Of a DNA stretch of 64,000 nt, positions 43,965 through 53,308 are shown in pieces. Made by a program: the position numbers and the translations under genes. This DNA is from Paenibacillus alkalitolerans. GTDB taxonomy: Bacteria; Bacillota; Bacilli; Paenibacillales; YIM-B00363. The notes below the pieces were generated by a model. The model saw nothing but the letters and a program-made list of their open reading frames with translations. It ran no database searches and had not been told where the DNA came from. Where the stretch lies: contig NZ_JAEMXM010000005.1 of NCBI RefSeq assembly GCF_016482785.1, forward strand, positions 186,001-250,000. Reading direction: 5' to 3'. Position 1 is the stretch's first letter, and every line of letters starts with the position of its first letter.

Positions 43965-45467
43965 ATGTCTTTGCTTACACCAATCAAACCGTGCCGGAAA
44001 CCTAGAATCGGATTGTATTCGGTAGGGCTTCGCGCATATTGGGAGCAGTTCCCGGGTCTTCGCGAACGGTTGACCGAGTACGGTAAGTTTATTGAGAAGC
44101 GTTTGTCGTCTTGGGGGGAAGTGTACAACTACGGATTGGTCGATACTGAAAACGAAGGGCGAAATGCGGGCGAGTGGTTGAAAGGAAATCATGTGGATGT
44201 GGTGTTTTGTCACTCCGCAACATACTCCACCGGTTCGACGGTGCTGCCCGTCCATCAGATTTGCAAAGCCCCGGTTATATTTCTGAATCTGCAGCCGACA
44301 GAACGGCTGAATTACGACCGGTCGACGACCGGAGAATGGCTCGCGCATTGCGGCGCCTGTCCCGTGCCGGAATTCGCGAATGCGTTCAACCGCACCGGAA
44401 TCCCGTTTCGCGTGGTGAACGGATTGCTTGGGCTTGACTATACGCCTGCGATATCGTTGACCAACGAAACGACGATGCAGCGGAAAGAAGCGATTCGGGC
44501 TTGGCGAGAGATTGAGGAATGGGCTCGGGCGGCGGCTGTTCCAAGGACGCTGCAGATCAGCCGTTTCGGATTTCTCGGCAATACGTACAGCGGCATGTTG
44601 GATATGTACAGCGATTTTACGATGATTCAGGCTCAAACCGGAGTTCATGTAGAAGTGTTGGAAATGTGCGACTTGGACCGGCTGCTGAGAGAAGTGACCG
44701 AACAGGAAGTGAAGGCAAAGCGCGAGGAAGTCGTTCAAATGTTCGAGATCAGCGGAGATTCGCCGAGCGATCCGATCGCGAGAAAACCGACGGAAGAGCA
44801 GATGGAATGGTCGTGCAAAGTGGCGGCGGCGCAGGAGAAGCTCGTTCGGGAATACGATCTGGACGCGTTGTGCTATTACTATCACGGGGCTCCCGGCGGA
44901 GAATACGAGAAGCTGCAGGCCGGCTTCATTGTAGGTCATTCGCTCCTGACGGCCCGCGGCATTCCATGCTCGGGGGAAGGCGACTTAAAGACCGCCGTCG
45001 CTATGAAAATATGCGACATCCTCGGAACCGGCGGAAGCTTCTCGGAAATTGTGGTCGTCGATTACGAGGACGAGACGATTTTGCTTGGGCACGACGGGCC
45101 GTTCCATGTGGCGATTTCGGAAGGAAAGCCGATACTCCGTGGAATGGGAATGTATCACGGGAAGCAAGGAACCGGCGTTTCCGTCGAGGCCAAAGTCAAG
45201 ACGGGGCCGATAACGACGCTCAATGTCACTCAGACCGGCGACGGGAAACTGAAGCTGATCGTCAGCGAAGGGGAGTCTACAAACGGACCGATCATGAAGA
45301 TAGGCAACACCCAAACTCCCGTCAAGTTCCGCAAACATCCCGACGACTACATGGCCCAATGGTTTGCGGAAGCGCCGACGCATCACTGCGCGATGTCGAT
45401 CGGGCACAATGCTTCGTTATTTAACAAGGTCGGAGAGTTGATGAGGATCCATTGCGTCACTTTATAA
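43965..45467 (+). CDS. L-fucose/L-arabinose isomerase-family protein
   Basis: This 500-residue protein has the fold and length of FucI/AraA-type ketol isomerases: RIGLYSVGLRAYWEQFPGL at the N-terminus, VVFCHSATYSTGSTVLPV near 90, GNTYSGMLDMYSDF near 207 and a metal-site-like GEGDLKTAVAM near 337. These interconvert aldoses and ketoses. The substrate is unknown and no kinase or aldolase lies nearby. ATG 43965 is chosen for GAGGTGGGG just upstream. Divergent AraC control is likely. Confidence 0.8.
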   Translation: MSLLTPIKPCRKPRIGLYSVGLRAYWEQFPGLRERLTEYGKFIEKRLSSWGEVYNYGLVDTENEGRNAGEWLKGNHVDVVFCHSATYSTGSTVLPVHQICKAPVIFLNLQPTERLNYDRSTTGEWLAHCGACPVPEFANAFNRTGIPFRVVNGLLGLDYTPAISLTNETTMQRKEAIRAWREIEEWARAAAVPRTLQISRFGFLGNTYSGMLDMYSDFTMIQAQTGVHVEVLEMCDLDRLLREVTEQEVKAKREEVVQMFEISGDSPSDPIARKPTEEQMEWSCKVAAAQEKLVREYDLDALCYYYHGAPGGEYEKLQAGFIVGHSLLTARGIPCSGEGDLKTAVAMKICDILGTGGSFSEIVVVDYEDETILLGHDGPFHVAISEGKPILRGMGMYHGKQGTGVSVEAKVKTGPITTLNVTQTGDGKLKLIVSEGESTNGPIMKIGNTQTPVKFRKHPDDYMAQWFAEAPTHHCAMSIGHNASLFNKVGELMRIHCVTL

Positions 45468-45473
45468 ACACAT

Positions 45474-45526
45474 GGGGCTGTCCCCGGGCAAGTAAGGCAT
45501 TCTGCTCGCGGGCCGGCCCTTTTTTT
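45474..45526 (+). terminator. Terminator after the isomerase-like gene
   Basis: A GC-rich imperfect stem (GGGCTG-TCCCCG with CGGGCCGGCCC) runs into seven T at 45520-45526. Confidence 0.7.
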
Positions 45527-45813
45527 GACATATCAGCCCGTCAAATTCCGCGCCGCGCATCCTCGCAATTCTAACGCTCTTGCACGCACTATCCCTCTGG
45601 TTCAGAGAATGGTGCACTCTGCCGTCACATGACTTCCTTCCGGCCAATCTCCATTGCCTTTACGAATCTTGATCCAACAAGGGTTACGGCCGAAGCATCA
45701 AACTTAGGATCGCATGTCTGAGACTTGGGGAGAGTGCGCGTACGGGGATCAGTGTATTCCACCTCGGAGTTGGACGAATCGGAACATTTTTCGGCGCGGT
45801 CATTTTACGTTTT

Positions 45814-45883
45814 GTCTAATGTCATCATCAAGACGAACAACTATGATGTAATTAAAGATGACATAATATTCTGAAAATTAGAC
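45814..45883 (+). promoter_or_regulatory. Nested dyads upstream of the pyrimidine operon, in the gap 45527-45949
   Basis: GTCTAAT (45814-45820) matches ATTAGAC (45877-45883), and ATGTCATC (45819-45826) matches GATGACAT (45857-45864). The A/T-rich bases from 45860 (TAATAT, TATTAT) supply possible -10 elements. Candidate binding site for the PucR-type regulator encoded at 57595. The rest of the gap holds two members of the GGGGAGAGTG repeat family (45581-45616, 45724-45745) and no gene. Confidence 0.4.
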
Positions 45884-45949
45884 TAATATCTACTATTATG
45901 TAATATAAACTATCACAAACATGGCGCTTAATGAGGGGTGAACAGATGT

Positions 45950-46735
45950 ATGATCGACACGACAGCGGCGAAGATTCCGGAAATTGTGCTGGAGAGGGTC
46001 AGCATGCGATATGCGTCGGCATCGTCCGACGTGCTGGCGCTGCAGGACGTTTCTTTGAACATCGCCAAAGGGGAATTCGTTTCTTTGCTCGGTCCTTCCG
46101 GCTGCGGGAAAACGACGCTTCTTCGGATTATGGCCGATTTGATCCAACCGACAAGCGGGGAGATTAAGGTGGCCGGCAAGTCGGCCAAAGAAGCGAGATT
46201 GGCGCAAAAATACGGCATCGTATTCCAGAACCCCGTCCTCTACGACTGGAGAAAAGTGAAACACAACATAACCTTGCCGCTCGAGCTCATGGGAGTGAAG
46301 AAGGCCGAACGCGACCGCAAGGCTGAGGAGCTGCTCGAGCTGGTCGGTCTGACCAAGTTCGCGGATCGGTATCCGTGGCAGCTGAGCGGGGGCATGCAGC
46401 AGCGTGTGGCCATTGCGCGGGCGCTGGCCATGGAACCGGAAATATTGCTCATGGACGAACCTTTCTCCGCTCTGGACGAATTCTCGAGGGAACGTCTCAA
46501 CGAAGAGCTGCTGTCGATTTGGAGCAAGGTGCGAAATACCGTCGTTTTCGTTACGCACAGCATTCCCGAGGCCGTCTTTTTATCGGACAGGGTGTTTGTC
46601 CTTTCGCCTCATCCGGGCAGGCTGTCCGCGGTGGCCGAAATTCCGATCCCACGGCCGAGAACGCGGGATATGCGAAATCAAGATGCGTTTTTTCGGCTTG
46701 CCGCCCAAATTCGCGAATGCTTCGAAGGGGTGTGA
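45950..46735 (+). CDS. ABC transporter ATPase (nitrate/sulfonate/pyrimidine-type importer)
   Basis: This 261-residue protein has Walker A GPSGCGKTTLLRI near 44, a Q-loop in GIVFQNPVLYDW, the signature LSGGMQQRVAIARA near 145, Walker B LLMDEPFSALD and the switch His in FVTHSIPEA. It is of the SsuB/TauB type. ATG 45950 is preferred to the GTG at 45938 because GAGGGGTG lies 9 bases upstream. It powers the two permeases that follow, 3 bases after its stop. Confidence 0.88.
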   Translation: MIDTTAAKIPEIVLERVSMRYASASSDVLALQDVSLNIAKGEFVSLLGPSGCGKTTLLRIMADLIQPTSGEIKVAGKSAKEARLAQKYGIVFQNPVLYDWRKVKHNITLPLELMGVKKAERDRKAEELLELVGLTKFADRYPWQLSGGMQQRVAIARALAMEPEILLMDEPFSALDEFSRERLNEELLSIWSKVRNTVVFVTHSIPEAVFLSDRVFVLSPHPGRLSAVAEIPIPRPRTRDMRNQDAFFRLAAQIRECFEGV

Positions 46736-46738
46736 CGG

Positions 46739-47551
46739 ATGAGCGGGTTCGGCAATCAGCTTCGCCTCCGGCTCCTTCCGGCGGCATCGTGGGCGTTTGC
46801 CCTGATCGTCGTCTGGGAGGCCGCGTCCTGGTTTTTGCTGGAGGTGCTGCGCGTTCCTATGGCGCAGTCCAAGCTTCCGTACATTCACAAAGTGTTGTCC
46901 GCCTTCGGTCAGTACGGAAGCACGCTGATGAGGGAGGGGTGGATTACATTGACGAACGCGGCGCTCGGATTATTGCTAGGCGCGGCGTCGGGAGCGCTGC
47001 TCGCCGTGTTTATGAGCGCATCGAAACGGGTGGAGCGGCTCGCTCTCCCGTACGCCGTCGCGTCGCAGATGGTTCCGATTTTGGGGCTTGCCCCCATCGT
47101 GTACGGAATCGTCCGGGATGAGCAATGGGCCCGGATCATTATCGCCGGGTACATCACCTTCTTCCCCGTTTCCTTGAACATGCTGCGGGGGCTGCGGAGC
47201 GCGCATCCATCCGCACTGGAGCTGATGCACTCTTATGCCGCGAAGCCGTGGAGCGTTTATTGGAAATTGAGGTTTCCGGCTTCGCTTCCGGGACTGTTCG
47301 GCGGATTGAAAATCGCGGCCCCGCTCGCGGTCACCGGAGCGATCTTAGTGGAGCTGATGGGCGCCAGACACGGGATAGGCGTACTCATGCTGCGGAATTT
47401 GTATTACGGGCCGTCCCATGTGTACATGTTCTGGTCGACGGTCATCGTAGGCGCTTTACTTGGAATTATCAGTTTTGTACTCATCGGCTTGTTGGAACGG
47501 CTGTCGGTGCCGTGGCAGCCGGAGTTCCGATCCAAAGGAGGCGGCTCGTAG
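46739..47551 (+). CDS. ABC transporter permease (SsuC/TauC type)
   Basis: This 270-residue permease has about six helices and the cytoplasmic loop SALELMHSYAAKPWSVYWKLRFP near 160, which contacts the ATPase (shortened: HSYAAKPWSVYWKL). It abuts the next permease gene without a gap. The downstream enzymes suggest that uracil, thymine or a pyrimidine precursor is imported. Confidence 0.85.
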   Translation: MSGFGNQLRLRLLPAASWAFALIVVWEAASWFLLEVLRVPMAQSKLPYIHKVLSAFGQYGSTLMREGWITLTNAALGLLLGAASGALLAVFMSASKRVERLALPYAVASQMVPILGLAPIVYGIVRDEQWARIIIAGYITFFPVSLNMLRGLRSAHPSALELMHSYAAKPWSVYWKLRFPASLPGLFGGLKIAAPLAVTGAILVELMGARHGIGVLMLRNLYYGPSHVYMFWSTVIVGALLGIISFVLIGLLERLSVPWQPEFRSKGGGS

Positions 47552-48412
47552 ATGGAGAGGCCGTTGGCAACGCCGTTACAGCCGAACGGAGCTTCAGCCG
47601 GTCAAGAGACGATTGCCGGTAACGGGAGAGCGAATAAAACAGCGAACAACAAGGAGGGGGGCAGGATATGGCTGCCTCTCCTTGGAGGCGTCCTGTTCTT
47701 CGCTGTTTGGGAGCTGCAGGCGTTTCACCGGATGTTCGGTTTGAAAACATACCAGCTGCCCTTGCCGTCGACCATCGCAGCCGCGCTGTCGGACAACTTC
47801 GACATTCTAATATCTTATACGTGGTATACCCTGGCCGAGGCCGTCCTCGGAATGCTTCTGGGCTCGGCCATAGGCTATTCGGCCGCTCTTATCGCCGCCG
47901 CTTGGCCGAAGCGGGGTGCGGGCGGCTTGATGATCGTCGCCTCCATGAACGCGGTGCCGATCGTGGCGTTGGCCCCGATCATGAATTTGTGGTTTGGCGA
48001 CGGCATTGGCTCGAGAATCGCGATCGTCGCGGTTACGACGATGGCGGCCATGGCGATCAACGCCCATAAAGGAATGACCATGATCGATCCGCTCGCGCTT
48101 GATCTCTTGCATTCGTATGCCGCGGGCAAACGCGAAGTGTTCCGGTACTTAAGAATTACGAACAGCCTTCCCTATGTTTTTACCGCTTTGAAAATCAACA
48201 CGACGGCCGGTATGATCGGGGCGATCGTCGGCGAGTTTTTCGTATCGTCCCGAGGGCTGGGCTATTTGCTTTCAAATTCCATCAAAGTGGCGAAAATGCC
48301 CCTGGGTTGGTCCTGCATCGTAATGGCCGCGCTGGCCGGCGTTTTGTTCTATCTGATCGTGGAACGGTTGGAGAAGGCGTTCATTACGTGGCATCCGTCA
48401 CAGAGGAATTAA
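47552..48412 (+). CDS. ABC transporter permease (SsuC/TauC type), second
   Basis: This 286-residue second permease carries a 40-residue polar N-terminal extension before the first helix (IWLPLLGGVLFFAVWELQAF). The coupling loop near 190 reads DLLHSYAAGKREVFRYLRI. Two permeases of the same type point to a heterodimeric channel. It is followed after 133 bases by the binding protein gene. Confidence 0.85.
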   Translation: MERPLATPLQPNGASAGQETIAGNGRANKTANNKEGGRIWLPLLGGVLFFAVWELQAFHRMFGLKTYQLPLPSTIAAALSDNFDILISYTWYTLAEAVLGMLLGSAIGYSAALIAAAWPKRGAGGLMIVASMNAVPIVALAPIMNLWFGDGIGSRIAIVAVTTMAAMAINAHKGMTMIDPLALDLLHSYAAGKREVFRYLRITNSLPYVFTALKINTTAGMIGAIVGEFFVSSRGLGYLLSNSIKVAKMPLGWSCIVMAALAGVLFYLIVERLEKAFITWHPSQRN

Positions 48413-48545
48413 ATTTCCGCACATCCGGCCAAGGCGGCGCGCCGGCGTTACAGGCTTCCCGCCGAACCGATTGCATACGACAGACCGCACCTTTCACTAC
48501 GATGTGTGCATTCTACTATTGGACTCGGGAAGGGAGAAGAAATCG

Positions 48546-49646
48546 ATGATGAAAAAGAGAAAGAGCAGACATGGTGTGTGGTTGTTGGCCGTATTATTAC
48601 TAATGGTTTGCGCTTTGGCAGGCTGCGGCGGTTCGGGCTCGAACGAGCCGGCCTCCTCCGCCGGTTCATCCGGGGCTTCCGCAGATCCCGCCGCAAGTCC
48701 GAACGAGCCTTCGGCTTCGGAGGCCGTTTCGGTCAAGCTGCAGTTGAAATGGGTGCCTCAAGCCCAATTTGCAGGTTACTACGTCGCGCTGGATAAAGGG
48801 TATTACGCCGAGGAAGGCCTCGAGGTCGAAATATTGCCCGGAGGGCCAGACATCGTTCCGGAGCAGCAAGTCGCAGGCGGGGCCGCGGATATCGGAGTAG
48901 ACTGGGTGGCCAGCCTTCTCGCTCATCAAGAACAAGGGTTGCCGCTCGTCGAAATATCCCAGATATTCCAGAACAGCGGTCTCGTGCTCGTCTCCAAGAA
49001 AACGTCGGAAATCGCAGCTCCCGCCGATTTGAAAGGGAAAAAGGTAGGCAACTGGATGGGCGGCAACGAGTTCGAAATTTTGGCGCTGTTCGACAAGTAT
49101 AATCTGGACCCGAACGCCGATTTGCAGTTCGTCAAACAAGGCTTCACGATGGACCAGTTTTTGGCGGGCGAGCTGGATGCCGCCTCCGCCATGACTTACA
49201 ACGAGTATCAAGTCGTACTTGAGCAGGGCGTTCCGGAATCGGAGCTGAGCGTTATAGACATGAACGCGGAAGGAGTGGCCATGCTGGAAGACAACTTGTT
49301 CGCCAATAAAGATTGGCTGGCCGAGAACAAGGAGACGGCGGCAAAATTCGTGCGCGCTTCATTGAAAGGGTGGAAAGACGCAATCGACAATCCCGAGGCG
49401 GCGGTGGATATCGTAATGAAAGCCGTCGAGGAAGGCAGCACTTCCCGCGAACATCAGTTGAAAATGATGGAGGAAGTGGCCAAACTCGTCGCCCCGGAAG
49501 GCTTTGACATCGAGAAATTGGGATACATCGACGAGGCGATGTTTAAGCAAACGGCGGATATCGCCCATCAATTCGGGGTAATTAAGAGCCCGGCGAATCT
49601 CGAGGAAGCTTATACGAACGAAATCGTGGAAATAGCGAACAAGTAG
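48546..49646 (+). CDS. NMT1/THI5-like substrate-binding lipoprotein
   Basis: This 366-residue protein has a lipoprotein signal with ALAGC near residue 25 and a Ser/Ala-rich linker. The NMT1-like domain begins VSVKLQLKWVPQAQFAGYYV and contains YYAEEGLEVEILPGG and GNEFEILALFDKYNLD. Relatives bind hydroxymethylpyrimidine or related rings. Followed by pyrimidine-degrading enzymes, a pyrimidine base is the likely ligand; this is inferred from context. Start ATG 48546; the next codon is also ATG. Confidence 0.85.
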   Translation: MMKKRKSRHGVWLLAVLLLMVCALAGCGGSGSNEPASSAGSSGASADPAASPNEPSASEAVSVKLQLKWVPQAQFAGYYVALDKGYYAEEGLEVEILPGGPDIVPEQQVAGGAADIGVDWVASLLAHQEQGLPLVEISQIFQNSGLVLVSKKTSEIAAPADLKGKKVGNWMGGNEFEILALFDKYNLDPNADLQFVKQGFTMDQFLAGELDAASAMTYNEYQVVLEQGVPESELSVIDMNAEGVAMLEDNLFANKDWLAENKETAAKFVRASLKGWKDAIDNPEAAVDIVMKAVEEGSTSREHQLKMMEEVAKLVAPEGFDIEKLGYIDEAMFKQTADIAHQFGVIKSPANLEEAYTNEIVEIANK

Positions 49647-49704
49647 CAACGGTCCGGCGGGCGAGAAGCTTCGTTCCCCGCCGGAAATGGAAAGGAGGAG
49701 CGTT

Positions 49705-51075
49705 ATGGCCGGTATCGAGCCCTCGACGCAGGTTGCTGCGAAACAGAGGCTGTTGGAGATGGACCGGAAACACTTGTGGCACCACATGTCCGTTCATAAC
49801 GAGGACCCGATGATTTTCGTGTCCGGGGAAGGGTGCTGGCTGACCGACATTGACGGCAACCGTTACTTCGACGCGATGTCGGGTCTATGGTGCGTAAATA
49901 TCGGGCACGGACGAACAGAAGTGGCGCAAGCCGCGTCGAAGCAGATGGAGCAATTGGCCTATTCGCCCCTGTCGCACAGCCACATTCCGGCCATCGAGTT
50001 AGCTGCGAAAATCAGTGAATGGCTGGGAGGAGAGTACCGGATTTTCTTCTCGAATTCGGGCTCCGACGCCAACGAGGTCGCTTTCAAAATCGCGAGACAA
50101 TATTTCGATCAGACCGGGCAGCCGAACCGGTTCAAATTCATTTCGCGGCACCGGGCGTATCACGGCAATTCGATGGGGGCGCTCGGAGCGACCGGGCAAG
50201 CCCAGCGCAAAATCAAGTACGAGCCGCTCGGAAGCGGATTTCAACACGTTCCCCCGCCGTATTGTTACCGCTGTCCGTTCGGCAAATCGCAAGAAAGCTG
50301 CAAGCTGGAATGCGCCGACATTTTTGACCAAGTCATTGTTTGGGAAGCACCCGAGACGGTGGCCGGAGTCATCTTGGAACCGGTCATAACAGGCGGGGGC
50401 ATGATCGTGCCGCCTCCCGGCTATTTGAAGAAGGTCAAGGATATTTGCGAAAAGCACGGCGTGCTGCTCATCGTGGACGAAGTGATTTGCGGCTTCGGAC
50501 GTTCAGGGGAGAAGTTCGGCCACCAAAATTTCGGGGTACAGCCGGATATCGTCACGATGGCGAAAGGAATGACCAGCGCGTACTCTCCCCTCTCGGCGAC
50601 GGCGGTCCGCGCCGAATTGTACGAAAGCTTCCATGAACGGAGCGGCACCGGACATTTCCGCCACGTAAACACGTTCGGAGGAAATCCGGTTTCTTGCGCG
50701 GTGGCGCTGAAAACAATGGAGATTTTAGAAGAAGAAAGGTTGATTCAAGCGTCGGCGGAGCTCGGCCGCCGGTTAAGCGAGAGGCTGAGCGCGCTGTCCG
50801 CGCATCGGGCGGTGGGAGATATCCGCACCTTCGGCTTTGCCGCAGGCATCGAGCTGGTGGAGGATAAAGAGACGAAGCGACCGGCATCCGCGGAGAACGT
50901 GGCGAAGGTCATAGAATCTTGCAAACAAAGAGGCCTGTTAATAGGTAAGAACGGAGATACGGTTGCCGGCTATGCCAACGTACTAACGTTATCGCCGCCG
51001 TTCGTCACGACGATGGAGGAAGTGGATTGGATGGCAAGCACGCTGGAATTCGCATTGAACACGATTTCCTTTTGA
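49705..51075 (+). CDS. Class III aminotransferase (beta-alanine/omega-amino acid type)
   Basis: This 456-residue PLP enzyme has FFSNSGSDANEVAFKIARQY near 113, the Asp of LLIVDEVICGFGRSG near 260 and the PLP Lys in TMAKGMTSAYSPL near 290. It likely passes the amino group of beta-alanine or 3-aminoisobutyrate to pyruvate, giving malonate or methylmalonate semialdehyde, the last step of the reductive pyrimidine route. ATG 49705 is chosen because AAAGGAGGAG lies 5 bases before it. An unusual Cys-rich insert (YCYRCPFGKSQESCKLECAD) near 185 may bind a metal or form disulfides. Confidence 0.84.
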   Translation: MAGIEPSTQVAAKQRLLEMDRKHLWHHMSVHNEDPMIFVSGEGCWLTDIDGNRYFDAMSGLWCVNIGHGRTEVAQAASKQMEQLAYSPLSHSHIPAIELAAKISEWLGGEYRIFFSNSGSDANEVAFKIARQYFDQTGQPNRFKFISRHRAYHGNSMGALGATGQAQRKIKYEPLGSGFQHVPPPYCYRCPFGKSQESCKLECADIFDQVIVWEAPETVAGVILEPVITGGGMIVPPPGYLKKVKDICEKHGVLLIVDEVICGFGRSGEKFGHQNFGVQPDIVTMAKGMTSAYSPLSATAVRAELYESFHERSGTGHFRHVNTFGGNPVSCAVALKTMEILEEERLIQASAELGRRLSERLSALSAHRAVGDIRTFGFAAGIELVEDKETKRPASAENVAKVIESCKQRGLLIGKNGDTVAGYANVLTLSPPFVTTMEEVDWMASTLEFALNTISF

Positions 51076-51090
51076 ACGGGGGTGCTCTTC

Positions 51091-52380
51091 ATGAAGTTGA
51101 CGATTAACGCCAATAGGCTGGAAGCGCGGCTTGAACGACTTTCCCGCATCGGCAAAATCGGCGAAACCGGGGTGTGCCGTCTGGCGCTCTCCAAGGAAGA
51201 CAAAGAAGCGGTCGAGCTGGTCAAAAGCTGGTTCGAGGACGCGGGGCTCAAAGCGCGCATCGACGCGTTCGGCAACCTGATCGGAAGGATGGAAGGGAAC
51301 AATCCCGACGTTCCCGTTCTGATGATGGGTTCGCATATTGACAGCCAGCCTTATGGCGGCAGGTTCGACGGGACGGTCGGCGTGCTTGGCGCGCTTGAAG
51401 TCGTCCAAACGTTCGCGGAACAAGGCTTCGTCCCCGAAATGCCCGTCGAGATCGCGGCGTTCTGCGACGAAGAGGGGTGCCGGTTCAACAAAGGGCTGTT
51501 CGGCGTCCGCGGCATGCTCGGCCGGTTGGAGGAACATGAGCTGGATCGCAGCGACAAGGACGGGATGACCCGGCGCCAGGCGTTGATCGAGTTCGGCTGT
51601 GACCCGGACTCGTTCGAAAGCTCGAAGTACCGGCAGGGACAGATCGGGGCGTTCCTTGAAATGCACATCGAGCAAGGTCCGGTGCTTGAATCGCTCGATC
51701 AGCCGGTCGGCATCGTCACCGGCATATCCGGTCCGCTGTGGCTGACGGTCGAGTTTGCGGGGTTTGCGGGCCACGCCGGTTCCGTACCGATGGCGATAAG
51801 GAAGGATGCGCTCGTCGGAGCGGCGAAGGTGATCGTCGCGCTGAACGAACTGGCTTCGAGCGAGCCGGGGGCGCCGACGGTAGGTACGGTCGGACAGGTG
51901 ACCGTGTTTCCCGATTCGCGCAACATCATTCCCGAACGCGTCCGGTTCACAGTCGATCTGAGGGATATCGATTTGCCGCGCCGCAACAAACTCGAGGGCC
52001 GGCTTCAGGACATCATCGAAAGATCGGCTTCGGAGCACGGCCTTACTTACACGATTACCGAAGATACGAACAGCGAAACGCGCTATTGCTCGCCGTACAT
52101 TATGGATGCAATGCGGCAAGGGGCGGCGAAGATGGGGTTGACGCCGCCGGAGCTGATGAGCGGGCCGTTTCACGATTCGCTCGCCCTGTCTTACGTTTGC
52201 GATTTCGGCATGATATTCGTCCGGTGCAAAGACGGCGTCAGCCATAACCCGAAGGAGTATGCAAGCATGGGCGATATATGGCTCGGCGCGGAGCTGCTGT
52301 ATCATACGGCGCTATCGATGGCTTCCGGCATCGGGCCCGGCTATTCGGAACAAGGAGATCGAGCGGCATGGACAAAGTGA
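51091..52380 (+). CDS. Zn-dependent beta-ureidopropionase/carbamoylase (M20 family)
   Basis: This 429-residue amidase of the hydantoinase/carbamoylase family has metal ligands in GSHIDSQPYGGRFDG near 85, DEEGCRFNKGLFG near 130, HIEQGPVLE near 190 and GPFHDSLAL near 370. It hydrolyses N-carbamoyl-beta-alanine or related carbamoyl amino acids to the amine, CO2 and ammonia. ATG 51091 is preferred to a GTG three codons earlier. It overlaps the nitrilase-type gene by 13 bases. Confidence 0.86.
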   Translation: MKLTINANRLEARLERLSRIGKIGETGVCRLALSKEDKEAVELVKSWFEDAGLKARIDAFGNLIGRMEGNNPDVPVLMMGSHIDSQPYGGRFDGTVGVLGALEVVQTFAEQGFVPEMPVEIAAFCDEEGCRFNKGLFGVRGMLGRLEEHELDRSDKDGMTRRQALIEFGCDPDSFESSKYRQGQIGAFLEMHIEQGPVLESLDQPVGIVTGISGPLWLTVEFAGFAGHAGSVPMAIRKDALVGAAKVIVALNELASSEPGAPTVGTVGQVTVFPDSRNIIPERVRFTVDLRDIDLPRRNKLEGRLQDIIERSASEHGLTYTITEDTNSETRYCSPYIMDAMRQGAAKMGLTPPELMSGPFHDSLALSYVCDFGMIFVRCKDGVSHNPKEYASMGDIWLGAELLYHTALSMASGIGPGYSEQGDRAAWTK

Positions 52381-53249
52381 CGATCGGACTGATCCAAGCG
52401 AAGCATGACGTGCACGGAGGCGAACCGGTCGCGGTTCATAAAGCGACGGCGATCGAAAAGCATATGAAACTTCTCAAGGAAGCGAAAGCGAAAGGGGCGC
52501 AAATCGTCTCTTTTCAAGAAATCTTTTACGGTCCGTATTTTTGCGCCGAGCAGACGCCGAGATGGTACGAGGCAGCGGAAGAAATTCCGGACGGACCGAC
52601 GGTGAAGCTGTTTCAAGAAGCCGCGAAGGAGCTGGGTATCGTTCTCGTTTTGCCGATATACGAACGGGAAGGGATCGCGACTTATTACAACACGGCGGCG
52701 GTGATCGACGCGGACGGAACTTATCTCGGAAAGTACCGGAAGCATCATATACCGCATGTGGGGGCGGGAGGCGGAGGCTGCGGGTTTTGGGAGAAGTACT
52801 ATTTCAAGCCCGGAAATACGGGCTATCCGGTGTTCGACACCGCGTTCGCCAAAGTCGGGGTGTATATTTGCTACGACCGCCATTTCCCCGAAGGAGCCCG
52901 GCTGCTTGGACTGAACGGCGCGGAAATCGTCTTTAACCCGTCAGCAACCGTATCGGGAACGTCCGAATACTTGTGGAAGCTGGAGCAGCCCGCCCATGCG
53001 GTCGCCAACGGCTATTACGTGGGCGCAATCAACCGGGTCGGCTTCGAACAGCCATGGAACATGGGGGAATTTTACGGCCAATCGTATTTGGCCGATCCGC
53101 GAGGAAGCATCGCCGCCATCGGGAGCCGGGACGAAGACGAGGTTGTCGTCGGGGATATGAACAAATCGCTCATCCGTGAAGTGCGGGAAAGCTGGCAATT
53201 TTACCGCGACCGCCGTCCCGAAACGTATCAGGAACTCGCTAGGCTGTAG
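52368..53249 (+). CDS. Nitrilase-superfamily beta-ureidopropionase
   Basis: This 293-residue protein has the nitrilase triad: Glu in SFQEIFYGPYF near 49, Lys in GKYRKHHIPH near 122 and Cys in VYICYDRHFPEG near 168. PH-x-GAGGGGCGFWEKYYF resembles carbamoyl-beta-alanine and N-carbamoylputrescine amidases. Its place between PydC-type and dehydrogenase genes points to N-carbamoyl-beta-alanine. ATG 52368 follows AAGGAGAT. This gives the operon two unrelated enzymes for the same apparent step. Confidence 0.86.
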   Translation: MDKVTIGLIQAKHDVHGGEPVAVHKATAIEKHMKLLKEAKAKGAQIVSFQEIFYGPYFCAEQTPRWYEAAEEIPDGPTVKLFQEAAKELGIVLVLPIYEREGIATYYNTAAVIDADGTYLGKYRKHHIPHVGAGGGGCGFWEKYYFKPGNTGYPVFDTAFAKVGVYICYDRHFPEGARLLGLNGAEIVFNPSATVSGTSEYLWKLEQPAHAVANGYYVGAINRVGFEQPWNMGEFYGQSYLADPRGSIAAIGSRDEDEVVVGDMNKSLIREVRESWQFYRDRRPETYQELARL

Positions 53250-53308
53250 ACGGTTAACCGGACGGTGAAACTGAAACCGAAATCCGAAGCGAAGGGGGAC
53301 CAGGAACG

